A DNA stretch of 64,000 nucleotides, taken from contig NZ_JASZYT010000010.1 in NCBI RefSeq assembly GCF_030316765.1, positions 1-64,000 of the forward strand, read 5' to 3'. The stretch is from Variovorax saccharolyticus (GTDB lineage Bacteria; Pseudomonadota; Gammaproteobacteria; Burkholderiales; Burkholderiaceae_C). A model generated the notes under the pieces. It made no database searches and was not told the DNA's origin. It saw only the letters and a program-made list of their open reading frames with translations. How positions within the stretch are numbered: position 1 is the stretch's first letter; every line of letters begins with the position of its first letter. Below, one piece after another: positions 41,625 through 50,335 of the stretch. Both the position numbers and the translations under genes were made by a program.

Positions 41625-42338
41625 TCAGACGGCGGCTTGCTTCTTGGTCGCCTGCAGTTGTTCGCGGCGCTGCTCGCGGCGGCCGCTCAGCCACTTTCCG
41701 ACCGCCACCACCAGCATGGCGCCCAGTGCAGGCACCGCCGTGTGCAGCGTGTGGCGATCGGCGACCCAGCCGGCAATCGCGGGATCCGTGATCGCCATTT
41801 CGCCGGCCACCCAGCCGAGCAGGGCGGCGCCGAGCACGATGATGATCGGGAAGCGGTCCATCAGCTTCAGGATCAGGGTGCTGCCGAAGATGATCAGGGG
41901 AATGCTGATCACGAGGCCGAAGACGAGCAGCGGCACGTTGCCCTTGGCCGCAGCGGCGACGCCGACCACGTTGTCCAGGCTCATGACCAGGTCGGCCAGC
42001 ACGATGGTCTTGATCGCGGCGGCCAGCCCGGCATGGCCTTCCAGGCCGTGCTCCTCGTCCTCGCTCTGAAGCAGGCCGATGCCGATCCAGAACAGCAGCG
42101 CCGCGCCGACCAGCTTGAGGTACGGCAGGGTCAGCAGATAGACGGCGAAGAAGGTCAGCACCACGCGCAGCACGATCGCGCCGACGCTGCCGAACAGAAT
42201 GGCCTTCTTCTGCTGGGCGGGCGGCAGCGAACGGGAAGCCATCGCGATGACGACCGCGTTGTCGCCGCTCAGGACGATGTTGATCAGGATGATCTGCGAC
42301 AGGGCGATCCAGAATTCGGCACTCGACAAAAACGACAC
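41625..42338 (-). CDS. TerC/YjbE-family integral membrane protein
   Basis: A 237-residue protein with about seven membrane helices and two copies of the family signature: IVLSGDNAVVIAMASR and ADLVMSLDNVVGVAAAA. The Asp-Asn residues in these helices are the presumed metal site. TerC-like proteins are linked to tellurite resistance and manganese export during exoenzyme folding. The start is GTG at 42338 with GAGGAG 5 bases upstream. It is co-directional with the two-component system, and the gap contains repeats resembling response-regulator sites. Confidence 0.9.
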   Translation of the reverse strand: MSFLSSAEFWIALSQIILINIVLSGDNAVVIAMASRSLPPAQQKKAILFGSVGAIVLRVVLTFFAVYLLTLPYLKLVGAALLFWIGIGLLQSEDEEHGLEGHAGLAAAIKTIVLADLVMSLDNVVGVAAAAKGNVPLLVFGLVISIPLIIFGSTLILKLMDRFPIIIVLGAALLGWVAGEMAITDPAIAGWVADRHTLHTAVPALGAMLVVAVGKWLSGRREQRREQLQATKKQAAV

Positions 42339-42404
42339 GGTGTCTCCTCGTTCAATGGATCGGAACCACAGCGGTTCCGGCCTTGTCGAGCGTAGAGACC
42401 TGGC

Positions 42405-42455
42405 CTGTCATCTTCATGCCGCGGGGCTGACAGCCGGCTATCCGCAAGCTGTCAG
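42405..42455 (-). promoter_or_regulatory. TGACAG repeats upstream of terC-like gene
   Basis: The 144-base gap between the histidine kinase and the TerC-like gene holds three TGACAG units on one strand or the other: CTGACAGC at 42427-42434, its exact inverse GCTGTCAG at 42448-42455, and CTGTCA at 42405-42410. Such spaced TGACAG/TGTAAG units resemble OmpR-family response-regulator sites, but the first two could also simply form a hairpin after the kinase gene. A smaller hairpin, GGAACC-N5-GGTTCC at 42362-42378, is in the leader. Confidence 0.3.
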
Positions 42456-42482
42456 GAAGCTTACAAGGCGCTGCCGCGCCGA

Positions 42483-43874
42483 TCAGGCCGCGCGCAAAGG
42501 GAAGAAGACGCTGAAGGTGTTGCCGACGCCGTCGATGTCCTCCTCCAGCGTGATGCGCGCGCCATGCAGCGTGGCGATCTCGCTGACGATGGCAAGGCCG
42601 AGGCCGCTGCCGTCCTCCTGCGTGCCGAGCAGGCGGTGGAAGCGTTCGAAGATGCGGGCGCGCTCCTCCACCGGGATTCGCAGGCCATCGTCGCTGATCG
42701 CGAGGCGGCATTGCGCGTCGTCGATCCGGCTGGCCTGCACGGTCACCCGGCCGCCGGGCTGGCTGTAGCGGATCGCGTTGTCGATCAGGTTGTTGACCAG
42801 CTCGCGCAGGCGGTCCTGGTCGGCATCGATCATCAGCGGATGGTCGACGCCCTCGAAGCCCAGGTCGATGTTCCGCTTGATCGCCTGCGGCACCCATTCC
42901 ATGCTCACCTCGAGGGCGTGGGCATTCAGGTCCAGCGGCTGCAGCTGCATGGAGTCGAGCGCACCGGGCTCGTTGCGGGCCAGCGAAAGCAGCTGGCGCA
43001 CCAGCCTCGACAGCCGGTCGGCGCTGATGTAGAGCTGCGCCAGCGAATGGCGCACCCGGTGCAGGTCGGTCTCCCTCAGCGCCAGCTCGATCTGGGCTTT
43101 CAGGCCGCTGACCGGCGTCTTCAGCTGGTGGGCGGCGTCGGCCACGAAGCGATTCTGGAAATCGAAGGTGCGCTCCAGGCGCGCCATCAGCTCGTTGACC
43201 TCGTCCACCAGCGGCCGCACCTCTCCCGGCACATCGTGGATGTCGATCGGACTCAGGTCCAGGTGGGAGCGGTCCGAGACGGCGCGGCGCAGCCGCTGCA
43301 GCGGCTCGAGCCCGCGCGACACGCCGAACCAGACCACCGCCGTCGCCATGATGATCAGGAGCAGCTGCGGCAGCACCACGTTCGCGACCATCTCCCAGGC
43401 CAGGCGCTCCCGCTTGTTGAGCGATTCGGCGACCTGCACCCGGACCAGCGGCGGCCCGGCGTCCGGCCCGACGGGCATCCAGGCGACCATCATCCGCACC
43501 TGCTCCCCGCGCACCGTGTCGCCGTAGAAGTTCGGCTTGCCGGCCTTCCCGACGTGCGCCTCGGGCAGTTGCGCATCGCCGCCCAGGTCGGTGCCGTCCT
43601 CGCCGACCACCCGGTAGAAGATCTGGTCTTCCTGGTCCACGAACAGGATGTTGGCCGCGGCCTCCGAGAGTTCGAGCCGGGGGCGTGCGCCATCGAGCTT
43701 CACGTGCAGCGCGATCTCGCGTCCGATTTCGTGCAGCGCGCGGTCGTAGGCGAGGTTGGCGAAGCGCAGCGAGTTCCAGTAGGCGGCGGCGGTGTCGAGC
43801 ACCAGCAGGATCGCCAGCGGCCCGAGCAGCCAGGCCAGCAGCTTGCGCTGCAGCCGAGGCTCAGACCTCCGCAT
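42483..43874 (-). CDS. TctE-like sensor histidine kinase
   Basis: A 463-residue membrane kinase. TM1 is about residues 13-31 and TM2 about 163-184, with a periplasmic 2CSK_N-type domain between them. The phosphoacceptor is His249 in FVADAAHQLKTPVSGL. The ATPase region has NNLIDNAIRYSQPGG (N box), SDDGLRIPVEERARIFERF (G1) and GSGLGLAIVSEIA (G2). It overlaps the response regulator by 14 bases. The sensor domain type is linked with tricarboxylate sensing in TctE, but the ligand here is not known. Confidence 0.92.
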   Translation of the reverse strand: MRRSEPRLQRKLLAWLLGPLAILLVLDTAAAYWNSLRFANLAYDRALHEIGREIALHVKLDGARPRLELSEAAANILFVDQEDQIFYRVVGEDGTDLGGDAQLPEAHVGKAGKPNFYGDTVRGEQVRMMVAWMPVGPDAGPPLVRVQVAESLNKRERLAWEMVANVVLPQLLLIIMATAVVWFGVSRGLEPLQRLRRAVSDRSHLDLSPIDIHDVPGEVRPLVDEVNELMARLERTFDFQNRFVADAAHQLKTPVSGLKAQIELALRETDLHRVRHSLAQLYISADRLSRLVRQLLSLARNEPGALDSMQLQPLDLNAHALEVSMEWVPQAIKRNIDLGFEGVDHPLMIDADQDRLRELVNNLIDNAIRYSQPGGRVTVQASRIDDAQCRLAISDDGLRIPVEERARIFERFHRLLGTQEDGSGLGLAIVSEIATLHGARITLEEDIDGVGNTFSVFFPLRAA

Positions 43875-44535
43875 CGCTGCTGTCGATCAGGTAGCCCATG
43901 CCGCGCACGGTGCGGATCTCGCAACCGAAAGGTTCGAGCTTCTTGCGCAGCCGGTAGACGTTGACTTCGATCGCGTTGTCCCCGACCTCGTCGCCCCAGC
44001 CATAGAGATGGTTGACCATCTGCTCCTTGCTGACCACGCGCCCGGCACGCATCAGCAGCAGCTCCAGCAAGGCGAGCTCGCGCGGCGACAGGTCCAGCGG
44101 CCGCTTGTCGTGGAAGACGCGGCGACCGACCGTGTCGAAGCGCAGCAGGCCATGCTCGAGAAAGGGCGTGGAACGCGTGCCGCGGCGCAGCAGCGCCCGC
44201 ACCCTGGCCTCCAGTTCCGGCAGGTCGAAAGGCTTGGCCAGGTAGTCGTCGGCACCCAGGTCGAGCCCGCGCACGCGGTCGGCCAGGGTATCGAAGGCGG
44301 TGAGCATCAGCACCGGCATGGTGGATTTGCGCGCCCTCAGCCGCTTCAGCACGTCGAGCCCGCTCAGTCCGGGCAAGCCGATGTCCAGGATCGCCAGGTC
44401 GTAGCTGCCGAGGGCGAGTGCATGGTCGGCCTCCTCGCCGGTGGTGACCACGTCGACGGCATGGGCGGACTGCACCAGGGCCCGCGAAAGCGCATCCGCC
44501 AGCACCCGGTCATCCTCGACGAGCAGTATCCGCAT
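43861..44535 (-). CDS. OmpR/PhoB-type response regulator (TctD-like)
   Basis: A 224-residue regulator. The receiver domain has the acidic pair at MRILLVEDDR, phosphoacceptor Asp51 in LAILDIGLPGLSG, the switch Thr in MLTAFD and Lys in DDYLAKPFDLPEL. The C-terminal winged-helix (from about 125) contains ELALLELLLMRAGRVVSKEQM and NAIEVNVYRLRKKLEPFG. It is the cognate partner of the downstream kinase. The start at 44535 removes eight residues that would lie before the domain. Confidence 0.95.
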   Translation of the reverse strand: MRILLVEDDRVLADALSRALVQSAHAVDVVTTGEEADHALALGSYDLAILDIGLPGLSGLDVLKRLRARKSTMPVLMLTAFDTLADRVRGLDLGADDYLAKPFDLPELEARVRALLRRGTRSTPFLEHGLLRFDTVGRRVFHDKRPLDLSPRELALLELLLMRAGRVVSKEQMVNHLYGWGDEVGDNAIEVNVYRLRKKLEPFGCEIRTVRGMGYLIDSSDAEV

Positions 44536-44619
44536 CTGTCTCCTGAAGCAAGTTTGCAAAGCGCGTCGGCATTTTCGACCAAGACCCGGCAGCTTGCGGA
44601 TTTTCTCCGAACTTCAGCC

Positions 44620-45201
44620 TCATGAGCCTCCGGTCGATGGCGACGCCGGCGCTGGCTCGGCCAGCAAGGCCTGGATCTTCTTCTCGGTGGTGCCGTAGCT
44701 GCCCTCGCCGAAATGCGAATAGACGATCTTTCCCTGCTTGTCGATCAGATAGACCGCGGGCCAGTATTGGTTGTTGAACGACCTCCAGGTGGCGTACTGG
44801 TTGTCCTGCGCCACGGCATGCCTGATCTGAAGGCGGTTGATGGCGTCCTGCACGTTCTTGGCGGACTTCTCGTAGGCGAACTCCGGCGTGTGCACGCCTA
44901 CGACGACGAGCCCCTGGTCCTTGTACTTCTCGTTCCACTCCTTGACATAGGGCAGATGGTTGAGACAGTTGATGCAGGTGTAGGTCCAGAAGTCGACCAG
45001 CACGACCTTGCCGCGCAATTCGTCCAGCTTGAGGGGCTGGGCATTGAACCAATGGTCGATGTTCGCGAACTCGGGCGCCTTCTGCGCGGCGCTGGCTGCG
45101 ATGTCTCCGCCAGCCGGCGGCGCCGCGAAGGACAGCACGCCCACGGAGGCCGCGACGGCCGCAATGGCGACAAGCACTTTGGATTTCATGGACACCTGCA
45201 T
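44620..45201 (-). CDS. Exported thioredoxin-like thiol-disulfide protein
   Basis: A 193-residue redoxin. After a signal sequence (KSKVLVAIAAVAASVGVLSFA) the thioredoxin fold contains VVLVDFWTYTCINCLNHLPYV, with the redox pair C-I-N-C, and the cis-Pro region QYWPAVYLIDKQGKIVYSHFGEG. The WTYTCINC motif is typical of DipZ/NHL-type periplasmic thioredoxins. The ATG at 45201 is preferred over 45189 because AAGGA lies 8 bases upstream of it. The upstream region carries the CGGAAC-N20-CGTTCGTT element. Confidence 0.9.
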   Translation of the reverse strand: MQVSMKSKVLVAIAAVAASVGVLSFAAPPAGGDIAASAAQKAPEFANIDHWFNAQPLKLDELRGKVVLVDFWTYTCINCLNHLPYVKEWNEKYKDQGLVVVGVHTPEFAYEKSAKNVQDAINRLQIRHAVAQDNQYATWRSFNNQYWPAVYLIDKQGKIVYSHFGEGSYGTTEKKIQALLAEPAPASPSTGGS

Positions 45202-45238
45202 GACGATTTCCTTGATGGAGGGTTGAGCCTGGGGAGAG

Positions 45239-45272
45239 AACGAACGAATTGTTCGGCGCGTTCCTCGTTCCG
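45239..45272 (-). promoter_or_regulatory. Bipartite CGGAAC-N20-CGTTCGTT element upstream of the thioredoxin-like gene
   Basis: Minus-strand CGGAAC (plus 45267-45272) and CGTTCGTT (plus 45239-45246) lie 20 bases apart, about 40 bases before the start. GGAAC is the classic -35 core for ECF-type and related sigma factors. A second GGAAC (plus 45260-45264) is nearer. It is one of three such elements in the window, all before redox genes. Confidence 0.4.
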
Positions 45273-45343
45273 CAGGACATTCCGTATGCCTGTGTGTCGG
45301 TCGCGCACAGCGCACACACTACGTTTCAGGCCGATCTGAAAGA

Positions 45344-46279
45344 ATGGATGCCTCGCCCAGCCCGTGGAACCCAACGCCCCAGCCGCAGATGTCCGCCCCC
45401 GCGTCCCCATCGGTCGAGACACTGACCGAGCTCAACCTCGTCGACCTGCTGGATTCGGTCGGCCTGCTGCGGCTTCGGGGCACGCCGCTGCACCGCCTGT
45501 TCCGGCCTGCGGCGCGCCGCTTCGCCCGGACTGCGCACGAGTTCGACACCCGCGTCGGCGAGCATGGCCTGGCGCAGGGCAGCGCCTGGTTGATGAGCCG
45601 GATGACGGCCGGCATCGTCACCTCGGGCCTGGAACATGTTCCGCCGCAAGGCCCGGTGCTGATCCTGGCGAACCACCCCGGGATGACCGATACGGTCGCG
45701 CTGTTCACCAGCCTGGCCTCGCGTCCCGACCTCCGGGTGATCGCCGCCGATCGGCCGTTCCTTCGCGCCCTGCCCAACGTCGCGCGGCAACTGATCTTTC
45801 TGCCGGATGAAGAAGCCGGGCGCCTGGCCGTCCTGCGAGCGGCCGCCCGGCATCTGCAGGAAGGCGGCGCCCTGCTGACCTTCCCGGCGGGAGAGATCGA
45901 GCCCGACCCCGCCACCTTCGGTGCACAGCGGGCCGCCGCGTCGCTCTGCAACTGGTCCAGCAGCTACACCCTGTTCGCCCGGCTGGCCCCCCGGACGCGC
46001 TTCGTGCCGGCGCTGGTGAGCCATGTCATCTCGCCCGATGCGCAGAGGCATCCGCTCACCCTGCTGCGCCGCAGCGCGCGCAACAAGGAGAAGCTCGCGG
46101 CTGCGCTGCAGGTGGCGCTGCCGCGCTACCGCGATCTGGTGGCGCGGGTCACTTTCGGCCAATCGCCGATGGCGGGACCGGACGGGCGACTGGCGCTCGA
46201 CGCCTCCATCGCGGGCCAGATGCGTCAGCTCATCTTCGCCGACGGGCCGGTTCAACGCGGCCCCCGGCCCCACCGCTGA
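45344..46279 (+). CDS. PlsC-family phospholipid/glycerolipid acyltransferase
   Basis: A 311-residue acyltransferase. The catalytic HX4D box is in ILANHPGMTDTVAL, and the substrate-binding loop corresponding to FPEGTRS reads LLTFPAGEIEPD. These are motifs I and III of the 1-acylglycerol-3-phosphate acyltransferase family. The Glu-for-Gly and Ile-Glu changes in motif III suggest an acceptor other than lysophosphatidic acid. It is followed after 20 bases by the MobA-like hydroxylase, though the two are functionally unrelated by family. Confidence 0.82.
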   Translation: MDASPSPWNPTPQPQMSAPASPSVETLTELNLVDLLDSVGLLRLRGTPLHRLFRPAARRFARTAHEFDTRVGEHGLAQGSAWLMSRMTAGIVTSGLEHVPPQGPVLILANHPGMTDTVALFTSLASRPDLRVIAADRPFLRALPNVARQLIFLPDEEAGRLAVLRAAARHLQEGGALLTFPAGEIEPDPATFGAQRAAASLCNWSSSYTLFARLAPRTRFVPALVSHVISPDAQRHPLTLLRRSARNKEKLAAALQVALPRYRDLVARVTFGQSPMAGPDGRLALDASIAGQMRQLIFADGPVQRGPRPHR

Positions 46280-46299
46280 TACCCGACCACGGAGGCAGC

Positions 46300-48210
46300 A
46301 TGCAGTTCTATCTCAATGGCTACGCGCCCGGCGACCCCGACATCGCCAAGGAGGCGCTACCCGACGCCGTCGACGTCGTCGTGATCGGCAGCGGGCCCGC
46401 AGGGGCGCTGCTGGCTGCACAGCTGTCGAACTTCCCGCACATCAGCACGGGGCTGGTCGAACGCCGCGGCGGCGCGCTCCAGGTCGGCCAGGCCGACGGC
46501 ATCGCCTGCCGCACGGTCGAGATGTTCGAGGCCTTCGGCCTGGGCCAGAAGCTCATGCGCGAGGCCTACTGGGTCAACGAGACCGTGTTCTGGCGTCCCT
46601 CCAAACAGGACCGCAGCCGCATCGAGCGCACCGGCCGCATCCAGGACACCGAGGACGGCCTGTCCGAGTTCCCGCACCTGATCGTCAACCAGGCGCGGCT
46701 GCAGCAGTACCTGCTCGACTACATGCGCATGTCGCCGTCGCGGCTCGAGGCCAGCTACGGCATGGAGTTCGTCACGCTCAAGGTCGAAGCCGAAGGCGAG
46801 CACCCGGTCGTGGTGACGCTGCGCGACGTGGCCAAGGGTTCGGAAACCACGGTTCGCGCCAGGTACGTGGTGGGCTGCGACGGCGCGCACAGCCGGGTGC
46901 GCGAGGCGATCGGCGCCGTGCCGCGCGGCGACTTCGCCAACCATGCCTGGGGCGTGGTGGACATGCTGGCCGTGACCGACTTCCCGGACATCCGGCTCAA
47001 GGCCGCCATCCAGTCGGCGGACGAGGGCAACATCCTGCTCATCCCGCGCGAAGGCGGCTACATGGTGCGGCTCTATGTCGACCTCGGCGACATCGACCCG
47101 AACCAGCGCGAGGCCTTCCGCGGCATCACCCAGGAGCAGGTCCTCGAGACCGCACGCCGCGTGCTGCACCCCTACACGCTCGAGGTCAGAAGCGTGGTGT
47201 GGTTCGCGGTGTACCAGGTCGGCCAGCGTGTCACCGACCGCTTCGACGATGTCCCGGCGGACCAGGTCGCGACCCGCCTGCCGCGCGTCTTCATCGCCGG
47301 CGACGCCTGCCACACGCACAGCGCGAAGGCCGGCCAGGGCATGAACGTCTCGATGCAGGACGCGTTCAACCTCGGCTGGAAGCTCGCCTCGGTGCTCGAG
47401 GGCCGCGCGGGCCCGGAACTGCTGCGCACCTACAACGTCGAGCGCCATGCGATCGCCCAGCGGCTCATCGACTTTGACAAGGAGTGGTCGAAGATCATGG
47501 CCTCGCCGCCGAAGGATCCGGACCATCCCGAGCTCGGCGGCGTCGATCCGCAGGAGCTTCAGGCCTACTTCGTGAAGTCGGGTCGCTACACGGCCGGCGT
47601 CGCGACGCACTATGCGCCGACGACGGTGCTGACCGCCGAGGCGGACCAACAGCAGCTCGCCCGCGGATTCACGATCGGCATGCGTTTCCACTCGGCGCCG
47701 GTGGTGCGCCTGGCCGATGCGAAGCCGGTGCAGCTCGGCCATGCGGCGCGCGCCGATGGGGCCTGGCGCCTCTATGCGTTCGCCGATGCGAGCGGCCAGC
47801 GCCTGCGCGAGCTCATGGACTTCCTCGCGGATTCGCCCGCTTCGCCGATCCGCCGCTTCACGCCCACCGGGGCCGAGGTCGACATCGACAGCGTCATCGA
47901 CGTGCGCGCAGTCTTCCAGCAGGGGCACCTCGAGCTCAAGGTGGAGGAACTGCCGTCCATCCTGCTGCCGCGCAAGGGCTGCTTCGGCCTCATCGACTAC
48001 GAGAAGGCCTATTGCCCCGACCTCAGGAACGGCCCCGACATCTTCGACCTGCGCGGCATCGATCGCGCGCAGGGTGCGATGGTCGTGGTGCGCCCCGACC
48101 AGTACGTCTCGAACGTGCTGGCGCTGGACGCGCACGACGCGCTCGCCGCCTTCTTCGGCCGCTTCCTGCTCGATCGCCGCCCGGCCGGGCCGGCTCGTCA
48201 TCCCGCGTGA
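46300..48210 (+). CDS. mobA: 3-hydroxybenzoate 4-monooxygenase-like FAD hydroxylase (MobA type)
   Basis: A 636-residue FAD- and NADPH-dependent aromatic hydroxylase, near the 639 or so residues of MobA from Comamonas (from memory). It has the FAD Rossmann motif DVVVIGSGPAGALLAAQL, the DG motif YVVGCDGAHSRVREAIG, the second FAD motif RVFIAGDACHTHSAKAGQGMN and a C-terminal thioredoxin-like domain from about residue 480. MobA makes protocatechuate from 3-hydroxybenzoate; phenol hydroxylases are the other possibility. The N-terminus MQFYLNGYAPGDP is typical of the MobA group. No ring-cleavage gene is adjacent. Confidence 0.85.
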   Translation: MQFYLNGYAPGDPDIAKEALPDAVDVVVIGSGPAGALLAAQLSNFPHISTGLVERRGGALQVGQADGIACRTVEMFEAFGLGQKLMREAYWVNETVFWRPSKQDRSRIERTGRIQDTEDGLSEFPHLIVNQARLQQYLLDYMRMSPSRLEASYGMEFVTLKVEAEGEHPVVVTLRDVAKGSETTVRARYVVGCDGAHSRVREAIGAVPRGDFANHAWGVVDMLAVTDFPDIRLKAAIQSADEGNILLIPREGGYMVRLYVDLGDIDPNQREAFRGITQEQVLETARRVLHPYTLEVRSVVWFAVYQVGQRVTDRFDDVPADQVATRLPRVFIAGDACHTHSAKAGQGMNVSMQDAFNLGWKLASVLEGRAGPELLRTYNVERHAIAQRLIDFDKEWSKIMASPPKDPDHPELGGVDPQELQAYFVKSGRYTAGVATHYAPTTVLTAEADQQQLARGFTIGMRFHSAPVVRLADAKPVQLGHAARADGAWRLYAFADASGQRLRELMDFLADSPASPIRRFTPTGAEVDIDSVIDVRAVFQQGHLELKVEELPSILLPRKGCFGLIDYEKAYCPDLRNGPDIFDLRGIDRAQGAMVVVRPDQYVSNVLALDAHDALAAFFGRFLLDRRPAGPARHPA

Positions 48211-48222
48211 AAGGTGCGACAC

Positions 48223-49281
48223 ATGCTGCTGCGTTCTCTCTCCGCCTGGCTGACAGGCTGGGCCCTGCTCGCGGCCGTTCCCCTGGCCGCCGCCGCGGCC
48301 GACACCGGCCGCGCGGCGCAGGCGATGACGACCGCGGCGCGGGCGCTGCTGGAAGCCACGCCGGCGGCGCAGCGGCCGGAGCTGCTGCTGCCGTTCACGC
48401 TGGAGGCGCGCGGCGACTGGAACTACACGCCTCGCAGCCGGCCCGGCGTCGCGTTCAAGGCCATGGACAGTGCGCAGCGCCAGGCCGCGCAGCAGTTGCT
48501 GGCCTCGGCCCTGTCGGAATCGGGGCTGGTCAAGGTGCAGGCCATCATCGCCCTGGAGATCGCGCTGCGCGAGATCGAAACCTTCGGCCTCTCGCGCGAT
48601 CCGCAGAACTACGCCATCGCGTTGTTCGGTACGCCGGACGCCGGCTCGCCCTGGGGCTGGCGCATCGAAGGACACCATCTCTCGCTGCACTTCACGCTGG
48701 CGGACGGCCAGGTCGTGGCCACGCTGCCCCAGTTCCTGGGTGCCAACCCGGCGCAGGTGCCGCGCGATATCCCCGGCAACGGGCCGCGCAAGGGCCAGCG
48801 CGCGCTGGGCGAGGACGAAGACCGCGCCTTTGCGCTGCTGGCCGCGCTCACGCCGGTGCAGCGCCAGCAGGCCATCTTCAGTGCGCGGCCCTTCGGCGAC
48901 ATCGTCACCCGCAACGCCGCCCTGCTCGACCCGCTGGCGCCGGTGGGCTTGGCCTTCGGCGCGATGGACGCGGCGCAGCAGGCCTTGCTGCTGCGCATCG
49001 TCGAGTCGCTGGCTTCGGTGGCCGAACCGTCGATGGCGCAGCAGCGGCTGGAAGGCGTGCGGGCGGGCGGCCTGGAGAGCCTGCGCTTCGGCTGGGCCGG
49101 CGCCACCGAGCGCGGCCAGCCGCACTACTGGCGCATCCAGGGTGCGCGCTTCCTGATCGAGTGGGACAACTCGGGCGGCAACCACATCCACAGCGTGTGG
49201 CGCGACTTCGAGGGCGACTGGGGGCGCGACGTGCTCGGCGAACACTACCGGCGCGCGCGCGCCAGCAGCCACCGGCACTGA
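48223..49281 (+). CDS. DUF3500-family exported protein
   Basis: A 352-residue protein with a Sec signal (LLRSLSAWLTGWALLAAV, ending AAAA). It matches the DUF3500 domain: RPGVAFKAMDSAQRQAAQQLL, the GHHLSLHFTL core, the PQFLGANPAQV segment, and the C-terminal GGNHIHSVWRDFEGDWG. The many His residues hint at metal binding or hydrolysis, but no function is established. The ATG at 48223 has AAAGG 8 bases upstream; a GTG at 48214 is less likely. Confidence 0.88.
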   Translation: MLLRSLSAWLTGWALLAAVPLAAAAADTGRAAQAMTTAARALLEATPAAQRPELLLPFTLEARGDWNYTPRSRPGVAFKAMDSAQRQAAQQLLASALSESGLVKVQAIIALEIALREIETFGLSRDPQNYAIALFGTPDAGSPWGWRIEGHHLSLHFTLADGQVVATLPQFLGANPAQVPRDIPGNGPRKGQRALGEDEDRAFALLAALTPVQRQQAIFSARPFGDIVTRNAALLDPLAPVGLAFGAMDAAQQALLLRIVESLASVAEPSMAQQRLEGVRAGGLESLRFGWAGATERGQPHYWRIQGARFLIEWDNSGGNHIHSVWRDFEGDWGRDVLGEHYRRARASSHRH

Positions 49282-49296
49282 GCGGCCGGGGCGGCG

Positions 49297-50289
49297 TCAG
49301 TCGAGCTGCAAGCCCGCGGCCTGCGCGGCCTTGGGCAGCACGGCCAGCTCCCGCTTGAGCACCTCGGCGAAATCCGCCGTGCCGTTGCCGGCAACAGGCG
49401 CCACGCCGCCGAGTTCGTTCAGCCGCTTGCGGAACGCCGGTTCCGCGACGATCCGCGCGATCTTCTCGTTCAGGAGCTTCACCACCGGGGCCGGCGTCTT
49501 GGCCGGGGCGACCACGCCGAACCAGACGTCGAAGTCCACGCCGCCAGGCACGCCCTGCTCGGTGAGCGTGGGAATGCCCGGCCACAGCTCGGAGCGGCCG
49601 TTGCGCAGCACGCCGATGGCGCGCAACTTGCCCGACTGGACGAAGCCGCGCGCATCGCCCGTGCCGAGCAGGCCCCAGGCCACTTCGTTGGCCATCAGCG
49701 CCTGCACCAGCGGCGCGCCGCCCTTGTAGGGCACGTGCACGAAGTTGCCGTTCGCGTGCGCGTTGATCGATTCCGAGGCCAGGTGCGACAGTCCGCCGGC
49801 GCCGGCCGAGCCGTAGGGCAGGCCATCCTTGCCGGCCTTCTTGCCGGCGGCCAGCAGGTCCTGCACGTTCTTGTAGGGCGAGTTCTCCGGCACCACCAGC
49901 AGCAGCGGCGCCAGCGAGACCTGCGCGACCGGCACGAAGTCGGAAGCCACGAAACCGGCCTTCTTGTAGATCACCGGGTTGATCGACAGCATGCCGGTCA
50001 GCGTCATCGCCAGGGTGTAGCCGTCCGCACTGCTTTGCGCCACCGCGTTCATCGCGATGTTGCCGCCGGCGCCGGGGCGGTTCTCGACCACGATGGTCTG
50101 GCCGAGTTCTTCCTGGAGCCGGGGCGCCAGGATGCGCGCCGCCACGTCGGTGGCGCCGCCGGGCGGATACGGCACCACGAGCCGGATCGGCTTGGTCGGA
50201 AAGGCGCCGCCTTGCGCGATCGCTGCGCCGAGGCCCAGCGCCAGAGATCCGGCCACGGCGAGCCGGCCTAGAAGTTTGAATGTACGCAC
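49297..50289 (-). CDS. Bug-family tripartite tricarboxylate transporter substrate-binding protein
   Basis: A 330-residue exported receptor of the Bug type. Characteristic parts are IRLVVPYPPGGATDVAARILAP, VVENRPGAGGNIAMNAVAQ, FVHVPYKGGAPLVQALMAN, the LRAIGVLRNGR strand and the late LNEKIARIVAEPAFRKRL. Members bind carboxylates such as citrate, aspartate or aromatic acids and deliver them to TctA/TctB. No TctAB is nearby, as is common. It follows the PEP-mutase-family gene on the same strand, so the ligand is probably the substrate of that pathway. Confidence 0.95.
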   Translation of the reverse strand: MRTFKLLGRLAVAGSLALGLGAAIAQGGAFPTKPIRLVVPYPPGGATDVAARILAPRLQEELGQTIVVENRPGAGGNIAMNAVAQSSADGYTLAMTLTGMLSINPVIYKKAGFVASDFVPVAQVSLAPLLLVVPENSPYKNVQDLLAAGKKAGKDGLPYGSAGAGGLSHLASESINAHANGNFVHVPYKGGAPLVQALMANEVAWGLLGTGDARGFVQSGKLRAIGVLRNGRSELWPGIPTLTEQGVPGGVDFDVWFGVVAPAKTPAPVVKLLNEKIARIVAEPAFRKRLNELGGVAPVAGNGTADFAEVLKRELAVLPKAAQAAGLQLD

Positions 50290-50335
50290 GTTTGCTCCTG
50301 ATCTTTTTTGCGGGGAGAGAGGAAGGGATTCGCCA

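Noticed and set aside
42339..42380. Manganese (yybP-ykoY) riboswitch before the terC-like gene
   Set aside because: TerC-type genes sometimes have one, but I could not find the conserved loops; only a small GGAACC hairpin is present.
42448..42455. Rho-independent terminator after the histidine kinase
   Set aside because: The CTGACAGC/GCTGTCAG arms could form a stem, but no T-rich tract follows in the direction of transcription, so I list it as possible regulator repeats instead.
46357..49278. 973-residue minus-strand open frame opposite mobA and the DUF3500 gene
   Set aside because: Very long but spans two unrelated plus-strand genes with clear domains, so it cannot be a real protein; it is a GC artefact.
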